Assembly: GCA_013368315.1 (NCBI GenBank)
Contig: JAACJM010000238.1
Location: forward strand, 1 to 64,000
DNA from: Tetrapyrgos nigripes
Taxonomy: Eukaryota; Basidiomycota; Agaricomycetes; Agaricales; Campanellaceae
Direction: 5' to 3'
DNA length: 64,000 nt
Below the pieces are notes generated by a model. It made no database searches. It worked only from the letters and a program-made list of their open reading frames with translations, and was not told the origin of the DNA. Of the stretch, positions 34,418 through 45,857 are shown in pieces. Both the position numbers and the translations under genes were made by a program. Numbering within the stretch: position 1 is the first letter of the stretch; each line of letters opens with the position of its first letter.

Positions 34418-34662
34418 GACCCCCACGCCGAAAAGACGTCGACCAGTCCAAGCTAGGGTTGGGGGAAAAAGTTGGAGTTTTTCCCCAAAACGTTTTTCAA
34501 CGGTAAATAACCGGTTACGTGATGGTTCCGAACAGGGGTCCCCACGAAGGCGTCGGGAGGGGTGTTCGGAACATTTCACGTGCTAGGTCGGCTAGGAGAG
34601 GGGCTTGCCGCCTGGGGGATAAAAGATACGGCCTGTGGCCTCGTTACTGATCACACCACATT

Positions 34663-36583
34663 GTGCCTTGCGCTTGCCACTTTCACAAAAATCTCCCTGA
34701 CAATATTGACGAATCTATTACATGGCCTAATGATAACACCATCTTTAATAAACTACCCAGCCCCATTCAATCCCCCGACCAAACCCTCTTTCTAAAAAAC
34801 AACTGCCCAATGCCAACACTCAGCAAGGTCAGCGAGCTCCATCAGTGCAGTACCCTTACACTAGCTGAAGACTATCAGACCTTCCTATATCACCTTCCCA
34901 GTGTTACCGGCTCTCCAGTCCCCATGAAATTGCCTTTTTGGGTGCTCACCTATTGGCTGTGGGTGTACGAGATCCAAAAACACCACACAGCATGGAAAGA
35001 GGCTCTAGAATGGTTCAAGAGCAATGGTTATGTTGGCCGCGAAGTTGAAATGTTGGACCCCCTTCCATGGCAGCTACAGTTTCCCCAAGATCTTGGTTGT
35101 CCTCTCGACCTCTCCCTATTCCTCCAAGACAAATGGCTCAATGCCGAAAACATTAATCAGCTGCTTGCAGTCCTCAGCAATGAACTCCAGTTGGAATTTC
35201 CTGTTGAAAATGTCTACTGGACCAACACATTAGTGACTGCTTACCACCACAAGGGTGATGACTCTTACTGTCCCAATTGTAATCTCAACGTTGTCTGAAA
35301 CCAGCTCAGGGATGGTGTCTGGAAGCATTTGGTGTTCCCAGTTTTTGTCCGACTGCAGACCTTCGCAGACACAGCGCTACCTGCAGCAAACATGAAGGGG
35401 AACCATTGGGGGGTGGTGGCTGTCAATGTCGATGTGAAGTCCTTCTCGTATGGAGACTCCAGCTGTGGCCGTGCTGCACCAGAGCTGGTAGAAGCTGTTT
35501 GATGGTTTCTGGCTCAGCCATTTCCAGAAACCATTTTTGAATATAATGAACACAGCTTACCAACTGGGTTCCAGAACGACACTGACTCCTGCAGACTGTA
35601 TTGTGTCAATACCATCAGTCATCATCTCGCTCCTGAAATATATCCATTATACACCAATGAGAGCACAGCTGGCTTGAGACATACCGCCTATGAAAGGGTC
35701 CTGAAGCTGATCCTAAAGAAGGTTTGTCAGTTGACACATATCTCACAGCCAGAAAACTAACATTACCTTTGTAGAGTGATCAGACAAGACCACCACCAAC
35801 ACCAACAGCACACCCCATACTTCCTAAAATTCCTCCTCCTCCTCCTTCTTTACAGACAACTTCAAAAGCATGGCCATCAACCTCCAAAAAACCACCACCC
35901 AAACCAGATGCTCCAGTGCCTATAGCTCTGATATTCATTGAGCCAAAGAAGAAACAATCCTGGACTACTGAAGATACCACCCCGATACTGCTGTTGATGA
36001 TTGGGTCTCAGATACTGATGATGACGATGACAAGGAGTTGGTTGGAGGGGATCTTACCGTGCTTTCACCCGAAAAGCCAAATACAACTGGGGCTCCCAAA
36101 AATCAGCTACTGGACCAGCTACTTTGATGCTGTCATCACCTGCAGACACCCAACAAAATACGTTGGAAATGTATGGCGGAGAAATGCCAAACCAGCTGGT
36201 CCAAGTGTTCATTGACCTGGGCAATCAGACATGCTACCAAATGCATATTTATCTTGCAGGATTTGAAGGAGAAGGCAGATGAGATCCTTTTTTTGAAGGC
36301 ACCATCAACTGTGGTAGAGCAATTGTTAGATGGGAAGCAGGAAAAAGAGACAAGAGGACCCAAGCCAAAGAAAGTGAAGGTAGACCCAAATCCAATAATG
36401 GATGACTGGATGGAGGGAGCTAGAAAGCTTGATCGAGAGCAGCAGCATGCAATGATAGACAAAGAACTCACCATACACTTTGCAGCCCTTCCTTCTACCC
36501 AAATCGAGTCCCCATCTTTCTGTCAAGCCTTTATTCTTGCTGATCGCACATACAAGATCCCAATGCATACACAACTTGACTAA
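34663..36583 (+). pseudogene. Ulp1-like cysteine protease plus BED-like finger
   Basis: The open frame from 34663 (first ATG at 34810) gives a helical N-terminal region (SVTGSPVPMKLPFWVLTYWL). After a TGA at 35296 the same frame continues into a C48-type protease: His in GNHWGVVAV, Asp in SYGDS 17 residues later, then after a second TGA (35500) Gln in GFQNDTDSC with Cys six residues on. These spacings are the same as in Ulp1/SENP enzymes. An intron (35722-35774) leads to a Pro-rich linker, and after a frameshift a BED-like finger (KCMAEKCQTSW...AIRHATKC, about 36160-36250). A protease of this class would cleave SUMO or a related modifier; that is a family inference. Both TGAs sit where CGA (Arg) fits. 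Confidence 0.75.
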
Positions 36584-36586
36584 ATC

Positions 36587-38097
36587 TTGATTCCTGCTCA
36601 AGAAGTAGCGATCTTGAAAACTGTACTCAGACGACTTGGGAATGAACACAATTTGATGACTTCATTTGATGGCAGTACCAAGAATGATGAGGCCTATTTC
36701 ACCATTCACATTTCAAACATGAAGAGGCACGTCTACTTGTTGGAAGTGAGGTACGCGACAGATGACACACACACAGCACAGTGGATTAGAGGCTTGGTCA
36801 AACCTGTGAGCTGGCATTTCTAAATTTGGTATATTGCTTACTAATGCTGATTTTGCAGTGGATTGAGAAGATTGGTTCTGAGTGTTTTTGTGCTGCCTGT
36901 AGCAATAGCACAGGAAACACACTACTTGCTCGACAGCTACTGCATCAAGACTTCCCTCACATCCTCTCTGTAGCCAACATATGCCACCATCTGAACAATA
37001 CTAGCAAAGATATTGTCAAACTCAAGTTCTTTGATGTGGTGAGTGAAGTCAGTCACTTTCATCACAAATACTCATTCTTTACAGCCCATCAAGATTATTC
37101 GTAGTTCCCTCAAGACCTTTTCAAAGTCTCACCCTGCCAAGTCTGCTCTAAAGGTTGCAAGATGCCAAAAGCAAACTGGACCCAGTCTGGAAGCTATTGG
37201 AAAGACTCATTTTGTGACTCTTACCCTGTCTGCTATTTCAGTATGCAGGACACTCCCAGCTCTCCAGCAAGTGTTTTCCACCCCTCAGAAATTCGACTTT
37301 GTGTGTATTATATTTGGTTATGCGATACTCCTTTCACTGATATTTTGTACAGGAGTACAAGGAATACTTCCAGCCAGCAAATCATAAGCTGAAAGCACGC
37401 AAGTTTGAAGACGATCTGGAACAACTTGTTGCAGTTGGCCTCCCAATTGCAAAAGCATTGGCATGCTTGGAGTCAAATCATGCAAATGCAGCTGATGTCT
37501 TTGTCTTTTGGCATGCTGTATGTTTTGCAGTCGAACGGACTATCACGGACACTGATTATGGTTACCCACAGGAGGTGCAAGATGACATCCTCGATATCTT
37601 GAACCAATGTACTGCCCAGCTCTTCACTCCTGATGGAAGGTTATACAATGGGGTGTATCTTGTCACTGTGTACCTAAATGCAGGTGCACTTTTTATTCTT
37701 TTGTTTTACTTCTTTATGTTGATACATTTACTTAGGTTATCTTTCCTCGGACCTTCTCAAAGACAACAATGTTAACCCTCTGACTCCCACTGACTCTACC
37801 ACTATAACTTGCTTGGAAGAGATAGGCATTCACCATCCCCTACTCTACTGTTTCGTATTCAAATATCTTGCTGAACTTGCCAGTAATGAGGCCTGATATG
37901 GTCAGCAGAAGGAGTTTACAATGTGGCAAGGCTGTGCACAAGACCTCTTTACTCAACTCTCAAACGAGCTGAAGGCTTACTCACAGGGCTGATACCCTTT
38001 CGACAACCCGTTCCCTCACAATGCATCAATGGAGGAAACCATTATTTGGTGGAGAAATTCTCTCACTAATGATGGCATGTCAGTCATTCTCTCTGTA
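36587..38097 (+). pseudogene. hAT transposase, DUF659/dimerisation type
   Basis: The frame continues in phase from the upstream protein across a TAA at 36581-36583 and is spliced by several short introns. Segments typical of basidiomycete hAT transposases appear in order: TSFDGSTKNDEAYFTIHI with a catalytic-type Asp, CAACSNSTGNTLLARQLL, NICHHLNNTSKDIVKL, SLEAIGKTHF, and the C-terminal dimerisation region YPFDNPFPHNASMEETIIWW. TGA stops interrupt at 37894-37896 and 37990-37992, each where CGA is plausible. The product would join target DNA and element ends in the nucleus, but the copy is dead. An acidic Ser-rich frame at 38430-38747 may be its last exon. Confidence 0.82.
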
Positions 38098-39013
38098 TGT
38101 GTTTTTTCTTTTTCATATATTGACTCAAAGCTAATGAACTACCATCAAACTCTATGATATACACATCAATTCCATGGCTGATGAGTGAACCAGGTCCACA
38201 TTTACAGCAACTGCATGTCTATTGAAACAATGGGGGGCAAGACAATGGTTTACCAATTTAATCATCAAGAAGAGCAAATTGTATGTCTTGTTATGTATTT
38301 TTGTCTGTTCGTCAATTCTAATAGGTTGCAGCGTCATGATGCTCTGTCCAATACAGTTGGCCCAGTGATGTCAAGCACAAGGTCTATGGTGGGAAGGCAT
38401 CAAACAAAGGCACTGAAGATGTTGAGAAGGTGGATGGCAGTGAGAAGGCACCCATAGACAAAGATGATACCTGGCTATTGGATGACAAAGAACCAGAGGG
38501 AAACAACAAAGAAGAGACGAGCTCAGCCGCCGCTAAAAACACCTCATCACTTTTATGTGGAGCAAAATTTATCAACGTCGACTCAGATATCTTGTGGACA
38601 GTATTTGCAGAGGATGAGTCTTCAACAGTGAAACCTGCTGCCAGACCAACAGCTTCCCATTCCCAAATGACGACTGTTCCCTCTGCTTCAGGCCAGGATA
38701 ACGACTTTTCTATTGAGCACATTTCTTTGTTTCTAATGGCAGTGTAGTCAGATCTGACCCTAGTATGCCAGTAATATCATTTACCTAGATACCTCTGCTA
38801 CAATATTGTACTAAAACGTAGTCTAGTGCAGTCGGCGAGCCCTTGAGCAAGCGAGTGACTGCCAGCGAAAATTTTCACTGATGTTCTAAAAAATCACGTT
38901 TTTTTGATCACATGAAGTTCTGAATGGTTCCAAATGGTTTATAACATCTCCCCTGGCCACCTCCCCTGTTCCAAACTGGGGAAAAACTTGAGGGGAGTTT
39001 TTCCTGCAACCCT

Positions 39014-39891
39014 AGTACAGGCAGCACCTTGCATATTTTTCTATACCTCCTTGCTTCTTCAGGTCACAATTGAATTGGATAACAATGTTTATTTGTATTT
39101 GTTATGCAATTCAAATCTCATGGAGGTTGCGGGGAGGTACTATCCATACCCCAGAAGTGACAAGGGCCCCAGAAGTGAAAATTTTCAAGAAATATGTCCC
39201 TATCTTTGTCCCTCCCTCATGTCCCTTCATAGAAACTGAATGGCAAATACCTCTATACCTTATCTTCATGTTTATGTAGTCAGAATTTCCAGATGTGCAC
39301 CGAGACGTTTGCCATGGGCCGCAAATGACAAGGGTGACAGAAGTGAAAAGGTTTAGAACATGGTATTCCTCAGGAGAAAATATTCAGGGCTTTTTCTAGT
39401 ACATCATAGTGTGTATATGTATCTGTATGACTACTTTTTGAGGTCAAAATTGAGGAGTTATGCATTACCAGATTCAAGAGGTTGCAGTCGAGGGTGAAAA
39501 CTTGATTTAAACTCCACTCAGCACCTGCGTTTTCAATGAGTGTCACACCAGTGACATTTTTTCACTTCCCCGCCAATACGCTGTCACAAAACTTCCCTTG
39601 TCTGCCCTCCACGGCTTGTATCCACATCCCTCAAAAAACCCTCTAAGTTTGATGAACTGAAGGCCTATACCATAGACTTGAGGTGTGTAAATTTTTGCGG
39701 ACAATGGTACAGATTTGAAGAAGTTTTAATTCATCAACATTTTATTTTTCACTTCTGGGGTATGGATAGTATGTACTTGCAATTATCAAGTGCCTGTGTG
39801 CACTTGATACAAATAAACATTGTTATCCAATTCAATTGCGACCTGAAGAAGCGAGGAGGTATAGAAAATTATGCAAGGCACTGCCTGTACT
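39014..39891. mobile_element. Foldback element with long TIRs
   Basis: The first 84 bp (from AGTACAGGCAG at 39014) are the inverted copy of the last 84 bp (to 39891) with few differences. Similarity resumes at TACTATCCATACCCCAGAAG further in on both sides. The interior has no gene. The left arm has TG or CA at two sites where the right arm keeps CG. It begins exactly where the hAT element ends, so one of them inserted at the edge of the other. Confidence 0.75.
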
Positions 39892-39903
39892 CTACATCAC
39901 AAC

Positions 39904-40831
39904 GGTAAGCCAAGTTTGATATGCTTTATGACCACTGTCAGAGGGTCCCGTAACCCGCTGCTTAGCCCAATACAATCACCCTCTGACCAGCCCATGGAAG
40001 TCAACATTCTAAACCCAACATTTCCTTCATTAATCTTTGGTGCCGCCTGTGTGGTGAGGAAGAAAAGTCAGTCAGGCAATATAAACAGCCTACCTTGCCA
40101 ATCTCTTCTTCTTCCCTATGTTTGGGTATCCTTGCTCCACCCTTCTTACCACCTCTTTCCCAACCATCGCCAGCGCTGCCAACAAAATCCACTCCTCCAC
40201 CTCTCCTAACAATCCTTGCAACCTTCTTCTCATTTACCTGAATCCCACTCCTTGTCGTCTTGGTCAAAGTGGTGTATCTAGCATCTCCATGACCCTTACT
40301 GACACTCTTCAAATTAAACGCATTCACCAAGTCATGTTTGTTACATGGAGGAAGTGACATGGACGATGGTTGGTCCAAATCATCTAGGAATCTTCGTATT
40401 TGCTGGATGAGAGTTGTCATGTTGATGACGCAGTTCAGGACGACAGTGATGGTTGGGTCAAGTTTTGCTGTGGCGAGCATTGCTTTTCTGCCCTTCTTGC
40501 CTCCTTTCTTGAGTGCTAGTGGATCAGCAGCAGCTTGGAGTTTGAGGAGTTCACGTTCCTGCTTGCGAATGGCTTTCTTCTTGCGGTTTCACTCCCAGAG
40601 CTCAGCAAGGTCAGGAGGAAGGTCTTTGGCCCTGTCTTTTCATTTTCCTAAGAAACATTGAGATATAAGCCCCATGCTGAGGTGAAGGAAGGAAAGCTTT
40701 ACGCACTTGCAGGTTTACCAACGTCCATAAATCCGTCAATGTCTCCAAAGTCACCGTCCTGTATTGCTCTAAACAGCTTCTTCTTGCCAACACGATCACA
40801 GCCAAACATGATGTCTTCATTCTCATCGATG
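39904..40831 (-). pseudogene. Block C, part 1: decayed SQS1-like fragment
   Basis: Colinear with 53036-53990 of the full-length gene: G-patch exon, R3H exon and the short exon encoding DENEDIMFG. It carries an in-frame deletion in the R3H region (CNKHDLVNAFNL) and many CG-to-CA or TG changes relative to both other copies (for example GACCGCTGTC to GACCACTGTC, CGATCACCC to CAATCACCC, TTCGTT to TTCATT). It joins the P450 fragment at GATG, a four-base microhomology present at both source positions. Confidence 0.88.
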
Positions 40832-43032
40832 CTTTTGATGGAGACTCTTAGATGGATTCCAGTCATTCTTTTGAGTAAGTGCATCTCATCTACATACCAT
40901 GTCACAATCCCAAGTTGATCTACCTCTGAACAATTAGGTGTACCTCATAAAAGTGTTGAAGACGACAAATACAATGGGTATTATATCCCTGGAGGTGCTA
41001 CTGTAGTTGGGAATGGTTGGTGAGTGACAGTTCTCAAGAAGATTCTAAGATGCCAGAATTGATGGACCACCAGGGCAATACTTCATGACGAGTCCATATA
41101 TGGATTGTATATAGACCAAATCTACATATGTTTAACCCAGAATGCTTCCTGCAAGAAGACGGCTTGGAGATAGAGCTCATTGACGTTGATGTCAGCCAAG
41201 TTGATGGTGGTGGGAAAGTATGCAAGCATCAAATTGTCACCAAACACGACTTGCTCACTGTCTACGCAACCAACTACAATGTATGGACTGACAACCTCCT
41301 TCCAGACCTCTATGAATGGGCCAGGACCCAAAAGAAACAATTTGGCCTTAATAACGACCTTGACTTACTGGCAACGTTGCAAACACTCTGGGATATCCAC
41401 CTCAGCTCCCTCTCTCACGTCAAGCCCACCTACAAAGACGGAAACAAGGTCAGGCAAACCAATTGTCATCTGGCCATCAAGACATATGTACTATGATTTC
41501 TGTCCTCATCCTTTTCTCATACTAACTGTCTCCTTTCTTAGGCACAAAGCCAGATATGCAACTACTGAAGCAAAGTTGCTGCTGCAGCTCTTCACATTGT
41601 CAAGCTGAAAGGATTGGGTGCACAGTATGTTGAAGAACAACGCATACTCATTTGAGGCACCAGGAGACAGTGTATGTCCTTCAGGCTTTGTGTTATGCAA
41701 CTCACTGACTTCATGGTACATTTCTTCAGTGCAAAACTAGTCAGGGTCTTTTGCTGGGCAAGATGGTCACGTTCACTTTTGCTTTCCATCTGAGCTGGGT
41801 GATGAATACGAAGAGACATGTTGGATACCTGGTTGGTGCACTAGCTCTCAGTGGTGCTGCAGTGCGTCAACTAGATTTCTTTACATATATCACCTGCTGA
41901 CCAGAAACTAGGTTTGCTATGCCCTCAATCCCTGGAGTGAAGGCAAGGACAGCACAGTCAGACAAAAGAAGAACAAGAATAACGAAGCCATGTGTGGGAC
42001 TGACAAGGACGGCAATAGCTCCACCTCAAATTTTGGTGACAAATGGGCTAGTCAATTTGAGGCTTTCCTCAAGCTTACACAACAGTTCAGCAATGCAAAA
42101 TGGGACCGCATCTTCACTGCCAGTGAATCTCACCTGAGCCTCTTGCCCACTGCTGGAGCCAGACCTGCATATAAGGACCTCGTCAAGGCAAGGAGTTCTG
42201 GGTCTCGTGGAACTGTAGCAACAAGTTCAGAAGGTGGTGATCATTTTGTGTTGTCAGATTAATTGTCTGGTGGTCAAGTGTATGAGACTTACTCTTTCAA
42301 AACTGTGGCCTTACTGACTCAAAGAACAACTACAGGTCCTAGTATTCCTTCATATATTAATAATGGCTGCATTTTTTTCTGTATATACTCTACTACACAT
42401 ATTACTCAACATACCATTCCTAAGTCTCTTCAACAGAGCTGTTCTTGAACAATATAGCCATTTAATATGTATCAAGAGCAGATGTAAGCAGACATAATTA
42501 CACCTATTAAGTGTGCATCAAGAGGCATAAACTGGCATGAAGCTATGGCATAAATGAATGTGATTACACCAGAGATGATGCATGAATTGGTATGATTTGA
42601 CATTTTGGTTATGCACTTGGGGGTCCTGATACGCAAGCAAAATTTGATGTGATCTGGCATTAAGTGCATGTCTCCACGCTGTTTACACTCATTTACGAAG
42701 TTGTAGTTTTGCTGATGTATGCGAAAATGATGAATGATCAATTGAACTATCTATGCACAAAATGCGGTGGTAGACTTCACAATTTTGACCACGTGGATGG
42801 CGATAGCAATGCGAGATGTAGACAAGGACAGGATTTGGAATGAGATTGATCCCAACGTGGTGTATACTTCTGGTTTTTTGTGGTAAGCCTCATGAAGCCT
42901 ACTATGTGATGGACGAAGGCTGACTCTTTTACAGCTATCCACTGCCTTTCAAGTGTGGCATCAAACCTCAGTCCTACAGAGCAGAGCAGATGATACGTAA
43001 TGTGAAGGACCTTTCTCTGTAACACTATTCTG
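40828..43032 (+). pseudogene. Block C, part 2: broken P450 copy
   Basis: 40828-41165 matches 52124-52450 of the P450 gene (K-helix region onward, CTTTTGATGGAGACTC for CTTTTGAGGGAGAGCC). 42761-43032 matches about 52506-52798, to just past the stop. Between them a 1.6-kb unrelated sequence replaces the segment encoding the haem-binding FGFGRRLC loop. Numerous CpG-to-TpG/CpA changes are present. The order SQS1 fragment then P450 fragment is reversed relative to the source locus, where the P450 lies first. Confidence 0.85.
41166..42760 (+). other. 1.6-kb insert with unrecognised exons
   Basis: Plus-strand frames look exon-like: 41128-41496 (YNVWTDNLLPDLYEWARTQK) and 41905-42259 (FGDKWASQFEAFLKLTQQF, ending in an acidic SEGGDHFVLSD tail before a stop). 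They may belong to one spliced gene of transposon-associated type, but I do not recognise the family. No terminal repeats or target duplication could be found at its junctions with P450 sequence. Confidence 0.4.
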
Positions 43033-44230
43033 CTTCTACCTCCTTTGCATCTATATTCTTTATCTCAGGCTGGCAACACAATTCCAACAGTGATTTCTCA
43101 TTAAACCTGTTTTATCTCCAGACAATAGAAACCTAGAGTGAAATTTGCGGAAGCTATGTCATGCAGGATGTAAATTTCTGGGACGCGTTGACCGGGCAAT
43201 GATTAGATGTTAGACTCTCATCTCCCTACCACTCCTCCATCAGTTCTTGTCGTCACCATCAACCCATACTTCTGCCATTCCTCTCTCTGGTGAATCTGGA
43301 ACCTGGGCCATTGCTAGATCTGATGGGAAAGATTTTGATGGCATTTACAGCAGAGGAGGGGTAGTAGGCAGGTGGTTTTAGGTGCTGTCCAAAGGTGGTA
43401 ACAAAGAAGAGAAGAAAAAGCTGAGAAGCTCAAAAGCATTCATGATGAATCCAAACTGAATGAACCAAGTGATTAGGGTCCTTCAGAGTAGCTGATTCTG
43501 GCTGATTCTCGCAGAATCAGACTCCTGATTCTAGAGCCAGGGCCCAGAATCACTAAGAATATGTACAGAGTAGAATCACCAGCTCTGCCAGCTTTGTATA
43601 TATATTTAAACTCTGAAATCACGTGTTCATTGACCACATGACAGCCACACAGTGACTCAACACATCAGTTTTGCTTCACTGGCAGTGTCTTCCCCTTCCT
43701 ACATGTTTCTTCATGACTCAAACACCTGGTAGTTCCAAGAAGAAGAAAGTGGAAGGCTTGACCCCCAAGAAGACACATTCTACAGGCTCTAAGCAGAAGG
43801 GAAAGGCAACAGAAGCAGTGAAGAAGGCCACTAAGGTTCCTACCATCAAAATCAAGTGTGTAATGATGTTTTTACTGTTGTATGAAGTCTTAATCAGGCT
43901 TTATATATACTTTTTACAGGTGGCAGAGTGACAGGGACCTTACTGACAGGCTTCTTACAATCATTGAAGGCAAAGACACCTACAAACAGGCTTTCGGCTT
44001 CTTGACGGATCAGAATGGCAAAACCACTAATTCAGGTGGGAAGGATATGAACGCAATGTATTTGGACATTGCACACCAGCTTTTTTTGAGGCTAGATGAA
44101 GCTGGAGCTACTACTACCAAGTACAAGGAGGAGGATGTTCCAAGTTTATGGAAACCAGTATCCAACTGCATTGCAAAGTACGTTTCTCAACAGTTTTGTT
44201 CACCACGTCAGCTTGCTCATTTACATTATA

Positions 44231-45857
44231 CAGTGGGTCAAAAAATTGTCCACATGTTTCGCATTTTTGGAAAGATTGCCAATTTAAGCAATACTGAGTA
44301 GAGATATTAAAATGTGGTCAGTGATGGGCAGAAAGCCCTTGATAAACGCTACAATATTCTGTCTGTTTTGTCTTATTTGGCTTAAAACTCATGGAGATAT
44401 GACTGATTTAAAATGGTATGTCATTTGGACAATTTTTTGACATGCAAGTGAAAATACAGAAAGTGCTAGCTCAGTACTTGGTATGCCCTCCTTTGGCCTT
44501 CAACACAGCCTCAATCCTTCTAGGCATGCTCCTGATCAATTTCTGACAATCTTCTTCTGTGATTTCATCCCACTTTTCAGCTGCTCTGTCCCATATTTCC
44601 CAAACTCCAGAGGGTGCTGTGTCATATCCATTGAGCTTGTGTTTGAGGGTTGTCCAGAGGTGTTCAATGGGGTTCAGGTCAGGAGATTGAGCAGGCCAGC
44701 TCATGCAATGGATGTTGTTGTCTTCAAACCACTTGGTGGCCAGTTTTGACTTGTGTTTAGGATCATTGTCTTGCTGAAAAATGGCCACCTCTGGATCAAC
44801 ACCCAAAATATCCATGCTCTCCAGAAGGTTGTTCTCCAAAATGTCCACATACTGCTCTGCATTCATCCTGCCCTCCACCTCTGCCATGTTTCCAACTCCT
44901 TCCCACCCCATACATCCCCACACCATGATATTTCCTCCTCCAAATTTGACTGTTTCCACCACATTTCTCTCTCCCAAGGATTCACCCTTCCTCCCCCACA
45001 CATACTGCTGTCCATCTGACCCATATCGATTGATTTTAGTCTCATCTGACCAAATAACCCTTTTCCAGTCATCCACAGTCCAGTTTCTGTACTTCTGTGC
45101 AAAGTTTAAACGAGCCTTCCTGTGAGCTGCAGTGAGTTTGGGCTTCTTCTTCATTTTAGATGTGTCCACATCATGCCTGAGAAGGGAATTTCGAATGGTT
45201 TGGGTGGAGACAGGTTGGTCAAGGAGGGGATTGATGTTTCTGGCCACTTCTGTAGCATTTTCAGCTTTGCCAGTGTTGATTTGTTGGATAGCAGCACGTT
45301 CATCAGTGGTAGACAGCTTTCTAGGACACCCTGCTTGATGGTTCTCCTTGTCAGGATACATCTCTTTGGCCAGAGAAGCAATCTTTGACTTGGATACCCC
45401 AGTTTTAGCAGAGATTTCCCTGGATGAAGCAGAAGTTTGGAGGAGAGAGAGGATATTGTCTTTCTGGGTGGATGTGATGGGTCTCATGATTTGATGAGGG
45501 CTATAGAACAACTGGATGCCCTTATATATGGTCCAGCTGGCAGCTATGATATCATTATGATGTAGCCATTGCATCATTGTACAACTCCACTTATGATGTC
45601 ATCTATGAGACATCACATAGTTACAATACTGATTTTGAAGTGGCAACTCAAAAAATTGTCCAAATGACATACCATTTTAAATCAATCATATCTCCATGAG
45701 TTTTGAGCCAAATAGGACAAATAAAACAGATTATTGTAGCTCTTATCAAGGGCGTTCTGCCCATCACTGACCACATTTCAATATCTCTACTCAGTATTGC
45801 TTAAATTGGCAATCTTTCCAAAAATGCGAAACATGTGGACAATTTTTTGACCCACTG
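44231..45857 (-). mobile_element. Tc1/mariner transposon, complete, 210-bp TIRs
   Basis: The inverted repeats 44231-44440 and 45648-45857 begin CAGTGGGTCAAAAAATTG and are about 93-95% identical over 210 bp. TA flanks both ends (44229-44230 and 45858-45859). The enclosed transposase frame is full length. Structure and coding capacity are those of a potentially autonomous copy. A truncated relative is at 9702-10787. Confidence 0.95.
44471..45487 (-). CDS. Tc1-like transposase, DD34E
   Basis: The 338-codon frame is uninterrupted. The start at 45487 (MRPITSTQKDNIL) was preferred to the in-frame ATG at 45577 because helix-turn-helix similarity begins there and upstream residues lie in the non-coding subterminal region. 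N-terminal HTH domains (ASSREISAKTGVSKSKIASL) are followed by an HTH_Tnp_Tc3-type domain and the DDE core: Asp in IWSDETK, Asp in FQQDNDPKH, and Glu in NPIEHLW, with exactly 34 residues between the last two. It acts in the nucleus, excising and inserting the element at TA. All catalytic residues are present, so activity is possible. It is the only transposase in the window without an obvious lesion. Confidence 0.93.
   Translation of the reverse strand: MRPITSTQKDNILSLLQTSASSREISAKTGVSKSKIASLAKEMYPDKENHQAGCPRKLSTTDERAAIQQINTGKAENATEVARNINPLLDQPVSTQTIRNSLLRHDVDTSKMKKKPKLTAAHRKARLNFAQKYRNWTVDDWKRVIWSDETKINRYGSDGQQYVWGRKGESLGERNVVETVKFGGGNIMVWGCMGWEGVGNMAEVEGRMNAEQYVDILENNLLESMDILGVDPEVAIFQQDNDPKHKSKLATKWFEDNNIHCMSWPAQSPDLNPIEHLWTTLKHKLNGYDTAPSGVWEIWDRAAEKWDEITEEDCQKLIRSMPRRIEAVLKAKGGHTKY

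Larger units (their letters stand above)
34454..39014 (+). mobile_element. hAT-superfamily transposon with Ulp1-like protease gene
   Basis: The ends TAGGGTTG...CAACCCTA are inverted repeats, with imperfect similarity extending inward (GGAAAAA, GTTTTTCCCCA, GAACAGGGG). The 8-bp flanks GTCCAAGC (34446-34453) and GTACAGGC (39015-39022) match at six positions, a possible eroded hAT duplication. The element carries a Ulp1-type protease domain, a BED-like zinc finger and a hAT/DUF659-type transposase, all on the plus strand. Several stops and frameshifts make it inactive. Confidence 0.75.

Noticed and set aside
34446..39022. Clean 8-bp hAT target duplication
   Set aside because: GTCCAAGC and GTACAGGC match at only six positions, and the right flank is also the tip of the foldback element, so it is treated as possible but unproven.
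45488..45577. Longer Tc1 transposase start at 45577
   Set aside because: The extra 30 residues lie in non-coding subterminal sequence and lack family similarity; the ATG at 45487 fits the HTH start.
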